Below, piece after piece: positions 46,314 to 54,582 of a stretch of 64,000 bases of DNA. A program made the translations under genes and the position numbers. The stretch is from Pseudomonas putida (GTDB lineage: Bacteria > Pseudomonadota > Gammaproteobacteria > Pseudomonadales > Pseudomonadaceae), in contig NZ_MKZO01000007.1 in NCBI RefSeq assembly GCF_001941965.1, positions 62,001-126,000 on the forward strand, written 5' to 3'. Positions within the stretch are counted from its first letter, which is position 1. Each line of letters opens with the position of its first letter. The notes under the pieces are model-generated. The model was not told the DNA's origin. It was given only the letters and a program-made list of their open reading frames with translations, and did not search any database.

Positions 46314-47093
46314 ATGATTTCGTTCCGCAAACTCCTGCTGGCCACCCTCCTCTGCGGCAGCGCCCTCAGCGCCCAGGCCGATGTGCTCGGCGATATCACC
46401 CAGCGCGGCGTGCTCAAGGTCGCCGTGCCCCAGGACTTCCCGCCCTTCGGCTCGGTCGGCCCGGACCTCAAGCCCCGCGGCCTGGATATCGACACCGCGC
46501 AACTGCTGGCCGACAAGCTCGGGGTGAAACTGGCCCTGACCCCGGTCAACAGCACCAACCGCATTCCCTTCCTCACCACCGGCAAGGTCGACCTGGTGAT
46601 CTCCAGCCTCGGCAAGAACCCCGAGCGCGAGAAAGTGGTGGACTTCTCCCTGCCCTACGCGCCCTTCTACCTCGGTGTGTTCGGCCCCGAAGGCAGCAGC
46701 GTCGACAACGTCCAGGCCCTGGCCGGCAAGACCATCAGCGTGACCCGCGGCGCCATCGAGGACATGGAACTCAGCGCCGTGGCCCCGCAAGGCGCCACCA
46801 TCAAGCGCTTCGAGGACAACAACTCGACCATCGCCGCCTACCTCTCCGGCCAGGTCGACCTGATCGCCAGCGGCAGCGTGGTGATGTCGGCGATCGCCGA
46901 GAAAAATCCGAAAAAGGTCCCGGTGCTCAAGGTCAAGCTCAAAGACTCGCCGGTCTACGTCGGCATGAGCAAGGAGCAGCCGGCGCTGCGCGACAAGGTC
47001 AACGCCATCCTCGCCGAAGCCCGCAGCAACGGCAGCCTCAACGCCAATGCCGAGAAATGGCTGAAGCAGCCGCTGCCTGCCGACTTCCAGTGA
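46314..47093 (+). CDS. Polar amino acid ABC transporter substrate-binding protein
   Basis: The 259-residue protein has a signal peptide (MISFRKLLLATLLCGSALSAQA) and the family-3 fold: GVLKVAVPQDFPPFGSVGPDLKPRGLDIDTAQLLADKLGVKL, KVDLVISSLGKNPEREKVVDFS and GQVDLIASGS. It binds a polar amino acid for the two permeases and the ATPase that follow. GAGG precedes the ATG at 46314, and the first permease begins 10 bases after its stop. Confidence 0.9.
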   Translation: MISFRKLLLATLLCGSALSAQADVLGDITQRGVLKVAVPQDFPPFGSVGPDLKPRGLDIDTAQLLADKLGVKLALTPVNSTNRIPFLTTGKVDLVISSLGKNPEREKVVDFSLPYAPFYLGVFGPEGSSVDNVQALAGKTISVTRGAIEDMELSAVAPQGATIKRFEDNNSTIAAYLSGQVDLIASGSVVMSAIAEKNPKKVPVLKVKLKDSPVYVGMSKEQPALRDKVNAILAEARSNGSLNANAEKWLKQPLPADFQ

Positions 47094-47103
47094 GCCTGTA
47101 CGC

Positions 47104-47769
47104 ATGGCCTATCAATTCGATTTCGCTGCGGTGCTGGCCCAGGGTGACCTGCTGCTCAAGGGCGCGCTGTTCACCCTGGAGCTGACCCTGATCGGCACCG
47201 TGGTCGGGGTGGCCGTGGGCATTCTTGGCGCGGTGGTCCGCGCCTGGCAGTTGCGGCCGTTCAACTGGCTGTTCGGGGTGTACGTGGAGCTGATCCGCAA
47301 CACGCCGTTCATCGTCCAGCTGTTCTTCATCTTTTTCGGCCTGCCGGCCCTGGGCCTGCGCATGACGGAATGGCAGGCGGCGCTGCTGGCCATGGTGATC
47401 AACCTCGGCGCCTACTCCACCGAGATCATCCGCGCCGGCATTCAGGCGATCCCCCGCGGGCAACTGGAAGCCGCCTCGGCCCTGGCCCTGAGCCGCGCCG
47501 AGACCTTCCGCCACGTGATCCTGCGCCCGGCCCTGGCGCGGGTCTGGCCGGCGCTGTCGAGCCAGATCGTGATCGTCATGCTGGGCTCGGCGGTGTGTTC
47601 GCAGATCGCCACCGAAGAGCTGTCGTTCGCCGCCAACTTCATCCAGTCGCGCAACTTCCGCGCGTTCGAAACCTATCTCCTGACCACCTTGGTGTACCTG
47701 CTGATGGCCATTGCCGTGCGCCAGTTCCTGAACCTGCTGGGCCGGCGCCTGATTACGAGGAGGGGCTGA
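47104..47769 (+). CDS. Polar amino acid ABC transporter permease 1
   Basis: The 221-residue membrane protein has four to five membrane segments and the HisM/GltK-type EAA loop (RGQLEAASALALSRAETFRHVILRPALARVWPAL). VYVELIRNTPFIVQLFFIFFGLP is the typical second-helix motif. Its stop overlaps the next permease start (TGATG), so the pair is coupled and forms the heterodimeric channel. Confidence 0.92.
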   Translation: MAYQFDFAAVLAQGDLLLKGALFTLELTLIGTVVGVAVGILGAVVRAWQLRPFNWLFGVYVELIRNTPFIVQLFFIFFGLPALGLRMTEWQAALLAMVINLGAYSTEIIRAGIQAIPRGQLEAASALALSRAETFRHVILRPALARVWPALSSQIVIVMLGSAVCSQIATEELSFAANFIQSRNFRAFETYLLTTLVYLLMAIAVRQFLNLLGRRLITRRG

Positions 47770-48416
47770 TGGATTTCACCTTGTGGGACATCGTCCGCAA
47801 CCTGCTGGTCGGCCTGCAGTGGACCCTGCTGCTGTCGCTGGTGGCCTTCGTCTGCGGCGGCCTCGGCGGCTTGCTGATGCTGCTGGCACGGACCTCGGAA
47901 AACGCCAGCCTGCGCGTGCTTGCGCGTTGCTATATCGAGCTGTTCCAGGGCACGCCGCTGCTGATGCAGCTGTTCATGGTGTTCTTCGGCATCGCCCTGT
48001 TCGGCATCGACGTCTCGGCCTGGATGGCCGCGGCGATCGCCCTGACCCTGTTCACCAGCGCCTTTCTCGCCGAGATCTGGCGCGGCTGCGTCGAGTCGAT
48101 TCCGCGCGGGCAGTGGGAAGCCGGGTCGAGCCTGGCGCTGAACCGCTATGAACAGCTGCGCCATGTGATCCTGCCGCAAGCCTTGCGCATTGCCATTGCG
48201 CCGACCGTGGGCTTCTCGGTGCAGGTGGTCAAGGGCACGGCGGTGACCTCGATCATCGGCTTCACCGAGCTGACCAAGACCGGCGGCATGCTGGCCAACG
48301 CCACCTTCGAACCCTTCCTGATCTACGGCCTGGTTGCCCTGGGCTATTTCATCCTGTGTTTTCCATTGTCCCTGGGTGCGCGATACCTGGAGAGGAGGCT
48401 GCATGCCGCTGGTTAG
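47769..48416 (+). CDS. Polar amino acid ABC transporter permease 2
   Basis: The 215-residue permease has the same layout: YIELFQGTPLLMQLFMVFFG and the EAA loop RGQWEAGSSLALNRYEQLRHVILPQALRI. It pairs with the permease before it. It overlaps the ATPase gene by 14 bases at its end. Confidence 0.92.
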   Translation: MDFTLWDIVRNLLVGLQWTLLLSLVAFVCGGLGGLLMLLARTSENASLRVLARCYIELFQGTPLLMQLFMVFFGIALFGIDVSAWMAAAIALTLFTSAFLAEIWRGCVESIPRGQWEAGSSLALNRYEQLRHVILPQALRIAIAPTVGFSVQVVKGTAVTSIIGFTELTKTGGMLANATFEPFLIYGLVALGYFILCFPLSLGARYLERRLHAAG

Positions 48417-49131
48417 AGTGTCCGCGTTGCACAAGTACTACGGGGACAACCACGTCCTCAAGGGCGTCGACCTGAGCATCGAACAGGGCGAGGTGGTGGC
48501 GATCATCGGCCGCAGTGGCTCGGGCAAAAGCACCCTGCTACGCACCCTGAACGGCCTGGAGTCGATCAATGACGGGGTGATCGAAGTGGACGGCGAATAC
48601 CTCGACGCCGCCCGCGCCGACCTGCGTTCGTTGCGGCAGAAGGTCGGGATGATCTTCCAGCAGTTCAACCTGTTCCCGCACCTGAGCATCGGCGAGAACG
48701 TCATGCTCGCCCCGCAACTGGTGAAGAAAACGCCCAAGGCCGAGGCCCGCGACTTGGCGCAGCGCATGCTGGAGCGGGTGGGCCTGGGCAATCGTTTCGA
48801 CGCCTTCCCCGACCAGCTTTCCGGCGGTCAGCAACAGCGCGTGGCCATCGCCCGGGCCCTGGCGATGTCGCCGAAGGTGCTGCTGTGCGACGAGATCACC
48901 TCGGCGCTGGACCCGGAGCTGGTCAATGAAGTGCTGGCGGTGGTGCGGGAATTGGCCCGGGAAGGCATGACCCTGGTGATGGTCACCCATGAAATGCGCT
49001 TTGCCCGGGAGGTGGGCGACAAGCTGGTGTTCATGCACCAGGGCAAGGTGCATGAGATGGGCGATCCGAAGGTGCTGTTCGATGCGCCGCAGACGCCGGA
49101 GCTGGCGAATTTCATTGGGAGTGTTGCCTGA
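48403..49131 (+). CDS. Polar amino acid ABC transporter ATP-binding protein
   Basis: The 242-residue ATPase shows Walker A IGRSGSGKST (about residue 36), signature LSGGQQQR and Walker B VLLCDEITSALDPE; MIFQQFNLFPHLS is the Q-loop of the GlnQ/HisP group. A strong GGAGAGGAGG site inside the preceding permease gene precedes its ATG. It completes the four-component importer under the divergent GntR gene. Confidence 0.94.
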   Translation: MPLVRVSALHKYYGDNHVLKGVDLSIEQGEVVAIIGRSGSGKSTLLRTLNGLESINDGVIEVDGEYLDAARADLRSLRQKVGMIFQQFNLFPHLSIGENVMLAPQLVKKTPKAEARDLAQRMLERVGLGNRFDAFPDQLSGGQQQRVAIARALAMSPKVLLCDEITSALDPELVNEVLAVVRELAREGMTLVMVTHEMRFAREVGDKLVFMHQGKVHEMGDPKVLFDAPQTPELANFIGSVA

Positions 49132-49150
49132 CTGGCAAAAGCACCGCGTA

Positions 49151-49228
49151 CCTTGTGGGAGCGGGTTTACCCGCGATTGCGGTGGTGACCCCACTATAGC
49201 AATCGCGGGTAAACCCGCTCCCACAGGG
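49151..49228. repeat. REP doublet of a second family (GCGGGTTTACCCGC core)
   Basis: TGTGGGAGCGGGTTTACCCG CGATTGC is inverted as GCAATCGCGGGTAAACCCGC TCCCACAGG. The outer ends equal the TGTGGGAGC of the main family but the core is different. The centre GGTGGTGACCCCACTATAGC resembles the GTGAATTCAC module seen at 1752 and 57353. It abuts the stop codon of the methionine aminopeptidase gene. Confidence 0.88.
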
Positions 49229-49229
49229 A

Positions 49230-50000
49230 TTAGCGGCGGTCTTCCGGCCAAGTAGTCAGCACCTCGAACCCATCGCTGGTCACCACCACCATATGCTCCC
49301 ACTGCGCCGACAATGAATTGTCCTTGGTGACCACCGTCCACTGGTCCGCCAGGGTCTGGGTCTGGCGCTTGCCGTAGTTGAGCATCGGCTCGATGGTGAA
49401 GATCATTCCTTCCTTCAGGCGCATGCCATAACCGCGCTGGCCGAAGTGCAGGATCTGCGGCTCGCCGTGATACACCCGGCCAATCCCGTGCCCGCAATAC
49501 TCACGGACCACGCTGAACCCGGCACCCTCGCCCACCGCCTGGATGGCATGCCCGATATCGCCCAGGGTCGCCCCCGGCCGCACCACGCGAATGCCCGCCC
49601 ACATGGCCTCGAAGGTCACGTCGATCAGGCGCTGCGCCTCGGCGCTGACCTTGCCCACGGTGTACATGCGGCTGGTATCGCCATACCAGCCATCCTTGAT
49701 CACCGCGGTGTCGATATTGACGATATCGCCATCCTTCAGCACCCGCGCCGAGGGGATGCCGTGGCACACCACCTCGTTGACCGAGATGCAGATGGTCTTG
49801 GGGAAGCCGTGGTAACCGACGTTGGCCGGAATGGCCTTCTGCACGTTGACGATGTAGTCGTGGCAGATGCGGTCCAGTTCATCGGTGCTGACCCCCGGCT
49901 GGACATAAGGCGCGATCATCGCCAGGACATCGGCGGTCAGTTCGGCGGCAACCCGCGACTGGGCGATCTGCTCGGGGGTATGCAGGGTGATGTTTCTCAA
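49230..50000 (-). CDS. map: Type I methionine aminopeptidase
   Basis: The 256-residue metalloprotease has the full MAP set: VGYHGFPKTICISVNEVVCHG (His), DIVNIDTAVIKDGWYGDTSRMY (two Asp), GHGIGRVYHGEPQILHF (His), GMIFTIEPML (Glu) and SAQWEHMVVV (Glu). It removes initiator methionine. The gene is not next to rpsB as the housekeeping map often is; instead it overlaps the ParD-like gene by four bases (ATGA), so it may be a second copy. The reading frame ends inside the REP edge. Confidence 0.92.
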   Translation of the reverse strand: MRNITLHTPEQIAQSRVAAELTADVLAMIAPYVQPGVSTDELDRICHDYIVNVQKAIPANVGYHGFPKTICISVNEVVCHGIPSARVLKDGDIVNIDTAVIKDGWYGDTSRMYTVGKVSAEAQRLIDVTFEAMWAGIRVVRPGATLGDIGHAIQAVGEGAGFSVVREYCGHGIGRVYHGEPQILHFGQRGYGMRLKEGMIFTIEPMLNYGKRQTQTLADQWTVVTKDNSLSAQWEHMVVVTSDGFEVLTTWPEDRR

Positions 50001-50251
50001 TGCTGGGCCTCCATGGCGCGGGCAGTCGAAGTGCCGTCGAGGGCGCAGACCTGCTTGATGTCGAGGCCGCCCTGCTGTTCGGCCTGGATCAGCAGGCGGC
50101 AGATTTCGTTGTGGTTCAGGTCGGGGTGCAGCTCGGCGAGCATGCCGATACGCATCCAGTGCTCGGCCTGGGCATTGATGGAACGGCTCAGGGCACTACT
50201 GGCGATGCGAAGACTCTCATGCATGTTTTCCGAGATCTTTACGATACCCAT
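49997..50251 (-). CDS. ParD-like family protein
   Basis: The 84-residue protein (MGIVKISENMHESLRIASSALSRSINAQAEHWMRIGMLAEL) resembles the ParD-like ribbon-helix-helix antitoxin group; the N-terminal IVKISENMHESLR strand and SRSINAQAEHWMRIG helix fit a DNA-binding dimer. No ParE-like toxin gene is adjacent. Instead its stop overlaps the start of the methionine aminopeptidase gene. AGGAA lies 6 bases before the ATG. Confidence 0.75.
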   Translation of the reverse strand: MGIVKISENMHESLRIASSALSRSINAQAEHWMRIGMLAELHPDLNHNEICRLLIQAEQQGGLDIKQVCALDGTSTARAMEAQH

Positions 50252-50416
50252 GGAAAATTCCTATATGAAACGCAGACGATTCGTATATTAACCGAAAATT
50301 TGCGCTGGGTAACATTTCCCGACTGAAGCCCTGTACGGCGCTTCGCTGGAAAAGCACAGTTTCGCGCTTACGCTTTATCCATGGCTTTCTCCCGCACACC
50401 ACTCAAGGACGTCCCG

Positions 50417-51034
50417 GTGCCCTCGATCTACCAGCTCAAACCCCGCTTCCAGGCGCTGCTGCGCCCCGGCGTCACCCGCCTTTACCAACGCGGCATCACC
50501 GCCAACCAGGTGACCCTCGCCGCCGCGCTCGCCTCCGTGCTGCTTGGCCTGCTGCTGGCCTGGGGCGCCCAACATGCCTGGCTGTTCGCCCTGTTGCCGC
50601 TGTGGATGCTGCTGCGCATGGCCCTCAACGCCGTGGACGGCATGCTCGCCCGGGAGTTCGGCCAGCAATCGCGCCTGGGCGCCTACCTCAACGAACTGTG
50701 CGACGTGATCGCCGATACCGCGCTGTACCTGCCCTTCGCCCTGCTGCCCGGCGTATCGCCGCTGCTGGTGGTGCTGGTGGTAGTGGCCGCGCTGGTCAGC
50801 GAATACGCCGGAGTCATGGGACCGCTGGCCGGCGCTTCGCGGCGCTATGACGGGCCCATGGGCAAGAGCGACCGGGCCTTCGTCTTCGGAGCCCTGGGCC
50901 TGGGCGTGGCCTTCGCCCTCCCGGCCGCCTGGGTCAACGGCGTACTGCTGGTGGTCCTGTTGCTGAGCCTGTTCACCCTCTATAACCGGGTTCGCCACGG
51001 TCTGGCCGAAACCGCTGAATTCCCTGCCGGATAA
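50417..51034 (+). CDS. ynbA: CDP-alcohol phosphatidyltransferase family protein, YnbA-like
   Basis: The 205-residue membrane protein would join CDP-diacylglycerol to an alcohol to make a phospholipid. The CDP-alcohol motif is recognisable at residues 71-96 but two of its four aspartates are Asn: N71-A-V-D74-G-x-x-A-R and G88-A-Y-L-N92-E-L-C-D96. Segments PSIYQLKPRFQALLRPG and the following helices match E. coli YnbA as I recall it. The GTG at 50417 has AAGGA 8 bases upstream and fits the family N-terminus better than the earlier ATG at 50381. First gene of a six-gene operon. Confidence 0.85.
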   Translation: MPSIYQLKPRFQALLRPGVTRLYQRGITANQVTLAAALASVLLGLLLAWGAQHAWLFALLPLWMLLRMALNAVDGMLAREFGQQSRLGAYLNELCDVIADTALYLPFALLPGVSPLLVVLVVVAALVSEYAGVMGPLAGASRRYDGPMGKSDRAFVFGALGLGVAFALPAAWVNGVLLVVLLLSLFTLYNRVRHGLAETAEFPAG

Positions 51035-51045
51035 GGATCTGCCCC

Positions 51046-52800
51046 ATGCGCCAGGCGCACTCATCGCATTTCACCACCCACGACGGCGTCGAGCTGTTCT
51101 ACCGCCACTGGCCGGCCCAACGCGAGCCGGGCCAGGACCGGAAGGCCGTGGTCATGTTCCATCGCGGCCACGAACACGGCGGGCGCATGGCCCACCTGGT
51201 CGACGAACTGGACCTGCCCGATCACGATTTCTTCGCCTGGGATGCCCGTGGTCACGGCCAGTCCCCCGGCACCCGCGGCGACAGCCCGGGCTTCGCCCAC
51301 AGCGTGCGCGACGTGCAGACCTTCATCGATCACATCGGCGAACAGCATGGCATCGCGCAACCGCAGATCGCCGTCCTCGCCCAGAGCGTCGGCGCCGTGC
51401 TGGTGGCGACCTGGGCCCATGACTATGCGCCCAGGGTGCGCTGCCTGGTACTGGCCTCGCCGGCCTTCGACATCAAGCTCTACGTGCCCTTCGCCCGTCC
51501 CGGCCTCAAGGCCCTGCGCGCCTGGCGCGGGAATTTCTTCGTCAACAGCTACGTCAAGCCGCAACTGCTCACCCATGATCCGGAGCGGGTCATGAGCTAC
51601 CGCAGCGACCCGCTGATCACCCGGCCGATCTCGGTGAACATGCTGCTCGGCCTGTACGACGCCGCCGACCGCGTGGTGGCCGATGCCCAGGCGATCCAGA
51701 TCCCCACGCAACTGCTGATCTCCGGGGCCGACGTGGTGGTCCGGCGCAAGCCGCAGGAAGACTTCTTCGACCGCCTCGGCACCCTGCACAAGGAAAAGCA
51801 CATCCTCCCCGGCTTCTTCCACGACACCCTCGGCGAGCGCGATCGCGGCCATGCCCTGGCGCGGATCCGGCGCTTCGTCCTCAACTGCTTCGAACAACCC
51901 TCGACCCGCCCCTCCCTGCTCGACGCCGACAAGCAGGGCGCCAGTTGCGCCGAGGCCGAGAGCCTGGCCGCGCCGCTGCCGAAGTACTCGCCGCGCAACC
52001 TCTACTGGCAGGCCACCCGTGCCTCGCTGCGCCTGGGCAAGGGCCTGTCCGAAGGGATCAAGCTCGGTTTCGACACCGGCTTCGATTCCGGCAGCACCCT
52101 CGACTATGTCTACCGCAACACCCCCACCGGCAAAGGCCGCCTGGGCGAGCTGGTGGACCGCAACTACATCGATGCCATCGGCTGGCGCGGCATCCGCCAG
52201 CGCAAGCTGCATGCCGAGGAACTGCTGCGCCTGGCCATCGCCCGCCTGCGCGAACAGGGGCGCCCGGTGCATATCGTCGACATCGCCGCCGGCCACGCCC
52301 GCTACATCCTCGAAGCCCTCGAAGGCCTGGAGCAGCGCCCCGACTCGATCCTCCTGCGCGACTACAGCGAGCTGAACGTCAGCCAGGGCAGCGCGCTGAT
52401 CGCGGAAAAAGGCCTGGGCGATATCGCCCGCTTCGTGCGGGGTGATGCCTTCGACCGCGCCTCCCTGGCGGCCCTCGATCCGCGACCGAGCGTGGCGGTG
52501 GTGTCCGGGTTGTACGAGCTGTTCCCCGACAACGACCTGATCCGCGCCTCCCTCGGCGGCCTGGCCGATGCGGTCGAAGACGGCGGCTATCTGGTCTACA
52601 CCGGCCAGCCCTGGCACCCGCAGCTGGAGATGATCGCCCGCGCCCTGACCAGCCACCGCGACGGCCAGCCGTGGGTGATGCGCCGGCGCAGCCAGGCGGA
52701 GATGGACCAGTTGGTCGAGGCCGCCGGCTTCCGCAAACTGGAACAGCGCATCGACGAATGGGGCATCTTCAGCGTCAGCCTGGCCCGGCGGGTGCGCTGA
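51046..52800 (+). CDS. ynbC: Alpha/beta hydrolase-methyltransferase fusion, YnbC-like
   Basis: The 584-residue protein fuses two enzymes. Residues 1-290 are a monoacylglycerol-lipase-like alpha/beta hydrolase with FHRGHEHGGRM, FFAWDARGHGQSPG, nucleophile Ser114 in LAQSVGAVLV, and a likely acid (SGADVVV) and His (PGFFHDTLGE). Residues about 320-584 resemble a SAM-dependent methyltransferase (VHIVDIAAGHARYILEAL, then VAVVSGLYELFPDN). The length equals that of E. coli YnbC. AAGGA precedes the ATG. Lipid cleavage plus head-group or acyl methylation is possible; function untested. Confidence 0.83.
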   Translation: MRQAHSSHFTTHDGVELFYRHWPAQREPGQDRKAVVMFHRGHEHGGRMAHLVDELDLPDHDFFAWDARGHGQSPGTRGDSPGFAHSVRDVQTFIDHIGEQHGIAQPQIAVLAQSVGAVLVATWAHDYAPRVRCLVLASPAFDIKLYVPFARPGLKALRAWRGNFFVNSYVKPQLLTHDPERVMSYRSDPLITRPISVNMLLGLYDAADRVVADAQAIQIPTQLLISGADVVVRRKPQEDFFDRLGTLHKEKHILPGFFHDTLGERDRGHALARIRRFVLNCFEQPSTRPSLLDADKQGASCAEAESLAAPLPKYSPRNLYWQATRASLRLGKGLSEGIKLGFDTGFDSGSTLDYVYRNTPTGKGRLGELVDRNYIDAIGWRGIRQRKLHAEELLRLAIARLREQGRPVHIVDIAAGHARYILEALEGLEQRPDSILLRDYSELNVSQGSALIAEKGLGDIARFVRGDAFDRASLAALDPRPSVAVVSGLYELFPDNDLIRASLGGLADAVEDGGYLVYTGQPWHPQLEMIARALTSHRDGQPWVMRRRSQAEMDQLVEAAGFRKLEQRIDEWGIFSVSLARRVR

Positions 52801-54119
52801 TGCAGGTTCCGTGCGAACCGGGGCTGATCAAGCGTGGCGTGCTCTGGCTACTGTTGCTCGGCCCGCTGTTCTTCCTCAGCTATGGCCTGAGCAACAGCTT
52901 CACCGCCGGGCGCGATGACGTCGGCACGCTGGTCTTCGACTGGGAACGCAAGATTCCCCTGTGGTCGTGGAGCATCGTGCCGTACTGGTCCATCGACCTG
53001 CTCTACGGCCTGTCCTTCCTGCTCCCGCGCACTCGCCGGGAAATGGACCTGCACGCCCTGCGCCTGCTCAGCGCCCAGTTGATCTGCGTGGCCTGCTTCC
53101 TGCTCTGGCCGCTACGCTTCACCTTCGAGCGGCCGGAACTGGACGGTGTGTTCGGCTGGCTGTTCGATGTGCTGATGGGCTTCGACAAGCCCTACAACCA
53201 GGCGCCGTCCCTGCATATCGCCCTGCTGGTGATCATCTGGGCCATGTTCGCCCGCTACACCCGTGGCCCTTGGCTGCGCGGGCTGATGCATGGCTGGATG
53301 GCGCTGATCGGGGTGTCGGTGCTGACCACCTGGCAGCACCATTTCATCGACCTGCCCACCGGTGCCCTGGCCGGTTTCCTGTGTCTGTGGCTGTGGCCCC
53401 GGGAAGGTGCCTTGCCGCTACGACGGGCAGGCCGGCAACCGTCGGCGCGGCGCCTTGACCTGGCGACGCGCTACGGCGTGGGGGCCGGGCTGCTCGCGGC
53501 CCTGGCGTTCACCCTGGCGGGGGCCTGGCTGTGGCTGCTGTGGCCCGGCGTGGCGCTGCTGATGGTGGCGCTGAACTACGCCGTGTTCGGCGCTGCCGGT
53601 TTCCAGAAGCGTGCCGATGGCAGCCTGTCCTGTGCGGTCCGCTGGTTGCTGGCGCCCTATCTGGCAGCGACCTGGATCAATTCGCGAGTGTGGACCCGCC
53701 GTCACCCCCAGGCCGATGAAGTCTGCGACGGCGTGTGGCTCGGACGCCTGCCGGCCCGGGGCGAGGCCACGACCTTCACGGGGGTGCTCGACCTCTGCGC
53801 CGAATTGCCGATGAAGGCCGGCCCCGGCCAACACTACTGCAGCCTGCCCAGCCTTGACCTGGTGGCCCTGGATGCCGAACGTTGCCGCGAGGCCGCCGCG
53901 ACGATCGAAGCTCTGCGCGGCCACGGTCCGTTGCTGGTCTGCTGCGCCCTCGGCTATTCCCGCAGCGCCAGCGCGGTGGCGGCCTGGCTGGTGCTGAGCG
54001 GGCGCTGCAAGGATGTCGATGACGCCGAAGCGCTGATCCGCAAGGCCCGCCCCGGCGTGGTGCTGTACCCGGCCCACCGCCGCATGCTGGAACAATTGCC
54101 CCCCGGAGCCCGTCCATGA
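52800..54119 (+). CDS. ynbD: PAP2/dual-specificity phosphatase membrane fusion, YnbD-like
   Basis: The 439-residue protein has a membrane PAP2-like half with His139 in QAPSLHIAL and His181/Asp184 in WQHHFIDLPTG, then a soluble half with a dual-specificity phosphatase loop CysX5Arg (Cys382-Arg388 in VCCALGYSRSASA). Two phosphatase chemistries in one chain suit dephosphorylation of a phospholipid intermediate such as a phosphatidyl-alcohol phosphate. It starts inside the stop of ynbC (TGATG). About six to eight membrane segments. Confidence 0.85.
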   Translation: MQVPCEPGLIKRGVLWLLLLGPLFFLSYGLSNSFTAGRDDVGTLVFDWERKIPLWSWSIVPYWSIDLLYGLSFLLPRTRREMDLHALRLLSAQLICVACFLLWPLRFTFERPELDGVFGWLFDVLMGFDKPYNQAPSLHIALLVIIWAMFARYTRGPWLRGLMHGWMALIGVSVLTTWQHHFIDLPTGALAGFLCLWLWPREGALPLRRAGRQPSARRLDLATRYGVGAGLLAALAFTLAGAWLWLLWPGVALLMVALNYAVFGAAGFQKRADGSLSCAVRWLLAPYLAATWINSRVWTRRHPQADEVCDGVWLGRLPARGEATTFTGVLDLCAELPMKAGPGQHYCSLPSLDLVALDAERCREAAATIEALRGHGPLLVCCALGYSRSASAVAAWLVLSGRCKDVDDAEALIRKARPGVVLYPAHRRMLEQLPPGARP

Positions 54120-54571
54120 GCGAAGAACCGCAACTGGCCCTGACCGCGCGCCTGCTGGAGCGCGGCCGGCAGATCGAGCGGCTGTCCGACGGCATCAGCC
54201 TGCTGGCCCTGGGCATTGGCCTGGCGCCATTGTTGGTCGCTGTGCGCCACCCAGGCCTGACCGCTATGCTCTGCGCCCTGCTGCTGATCTTCGGCCTGGC
54301 GCAGAAGTACCACGCCCTGCGCGTGGCCCTGGATGCCAAACTGATCGCGGCCCTGGCCAACGATGCCGGGCGCCTCAGCAGCCGCACCCGGGCCCTCGAC
54401 CAGGCCCTGTATGAGCTGGGCCTGAAACGCGGGGCGCATGAGCGCGACTGGCTGGCCCGCTGTCGCGGCGCCTTGCGCCTGCTGCGCTGGCAGGGCATCT
54501 GTTTCGTTGTACAAGTGTTATTGGCGTTGTCGGGGCTGCTGATCCTGCCCTGGCTTCCACTGGCTGCATAA
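54116..54571 (+). CDS. Small membrane protein of unknown function in the ynb operon
   Basis: I do not recognise this 151-residue protein. It has two N-terminal hydrophobic segments (about 28-45 and 48-63: LLALGIGLAPLLVAV, AMLCALLLIFGLA), a charged helical middle (70-120, rich in Arg, Leu, Ala, possibly coiled) and a C-terminal hydrophobic segment (126-150). Its ATG overlaps the ynbD stop by four bases, so it is a regular member of the operon. It may be a scaffold or accessory subunit of the neighbouring membrane enzymes. Confidence 0.8.
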   Translation: MSEEPQLALTARLLERGRQIERLSDGISLLALGIGLAPLLVAVRHPGLTAMLCALLLIFGLAQKYHALRVALDAKLIAALANDAGRLSSRTRALDQALYELGLKRGAHERDWLARCRGALRLLRWQGICFVVQVLLALSGLLILPWLPLAA

Positions 54572-54582
54572 AGGACGCACCC

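Noticed and set aside
50381..50416. ATG at 50381 as the ynbA start
   Set aside because: It adds 12 residues not seen in the family; the GTG at 50417 has a well-spaced AAGGA and fits the conserved N-terminus.
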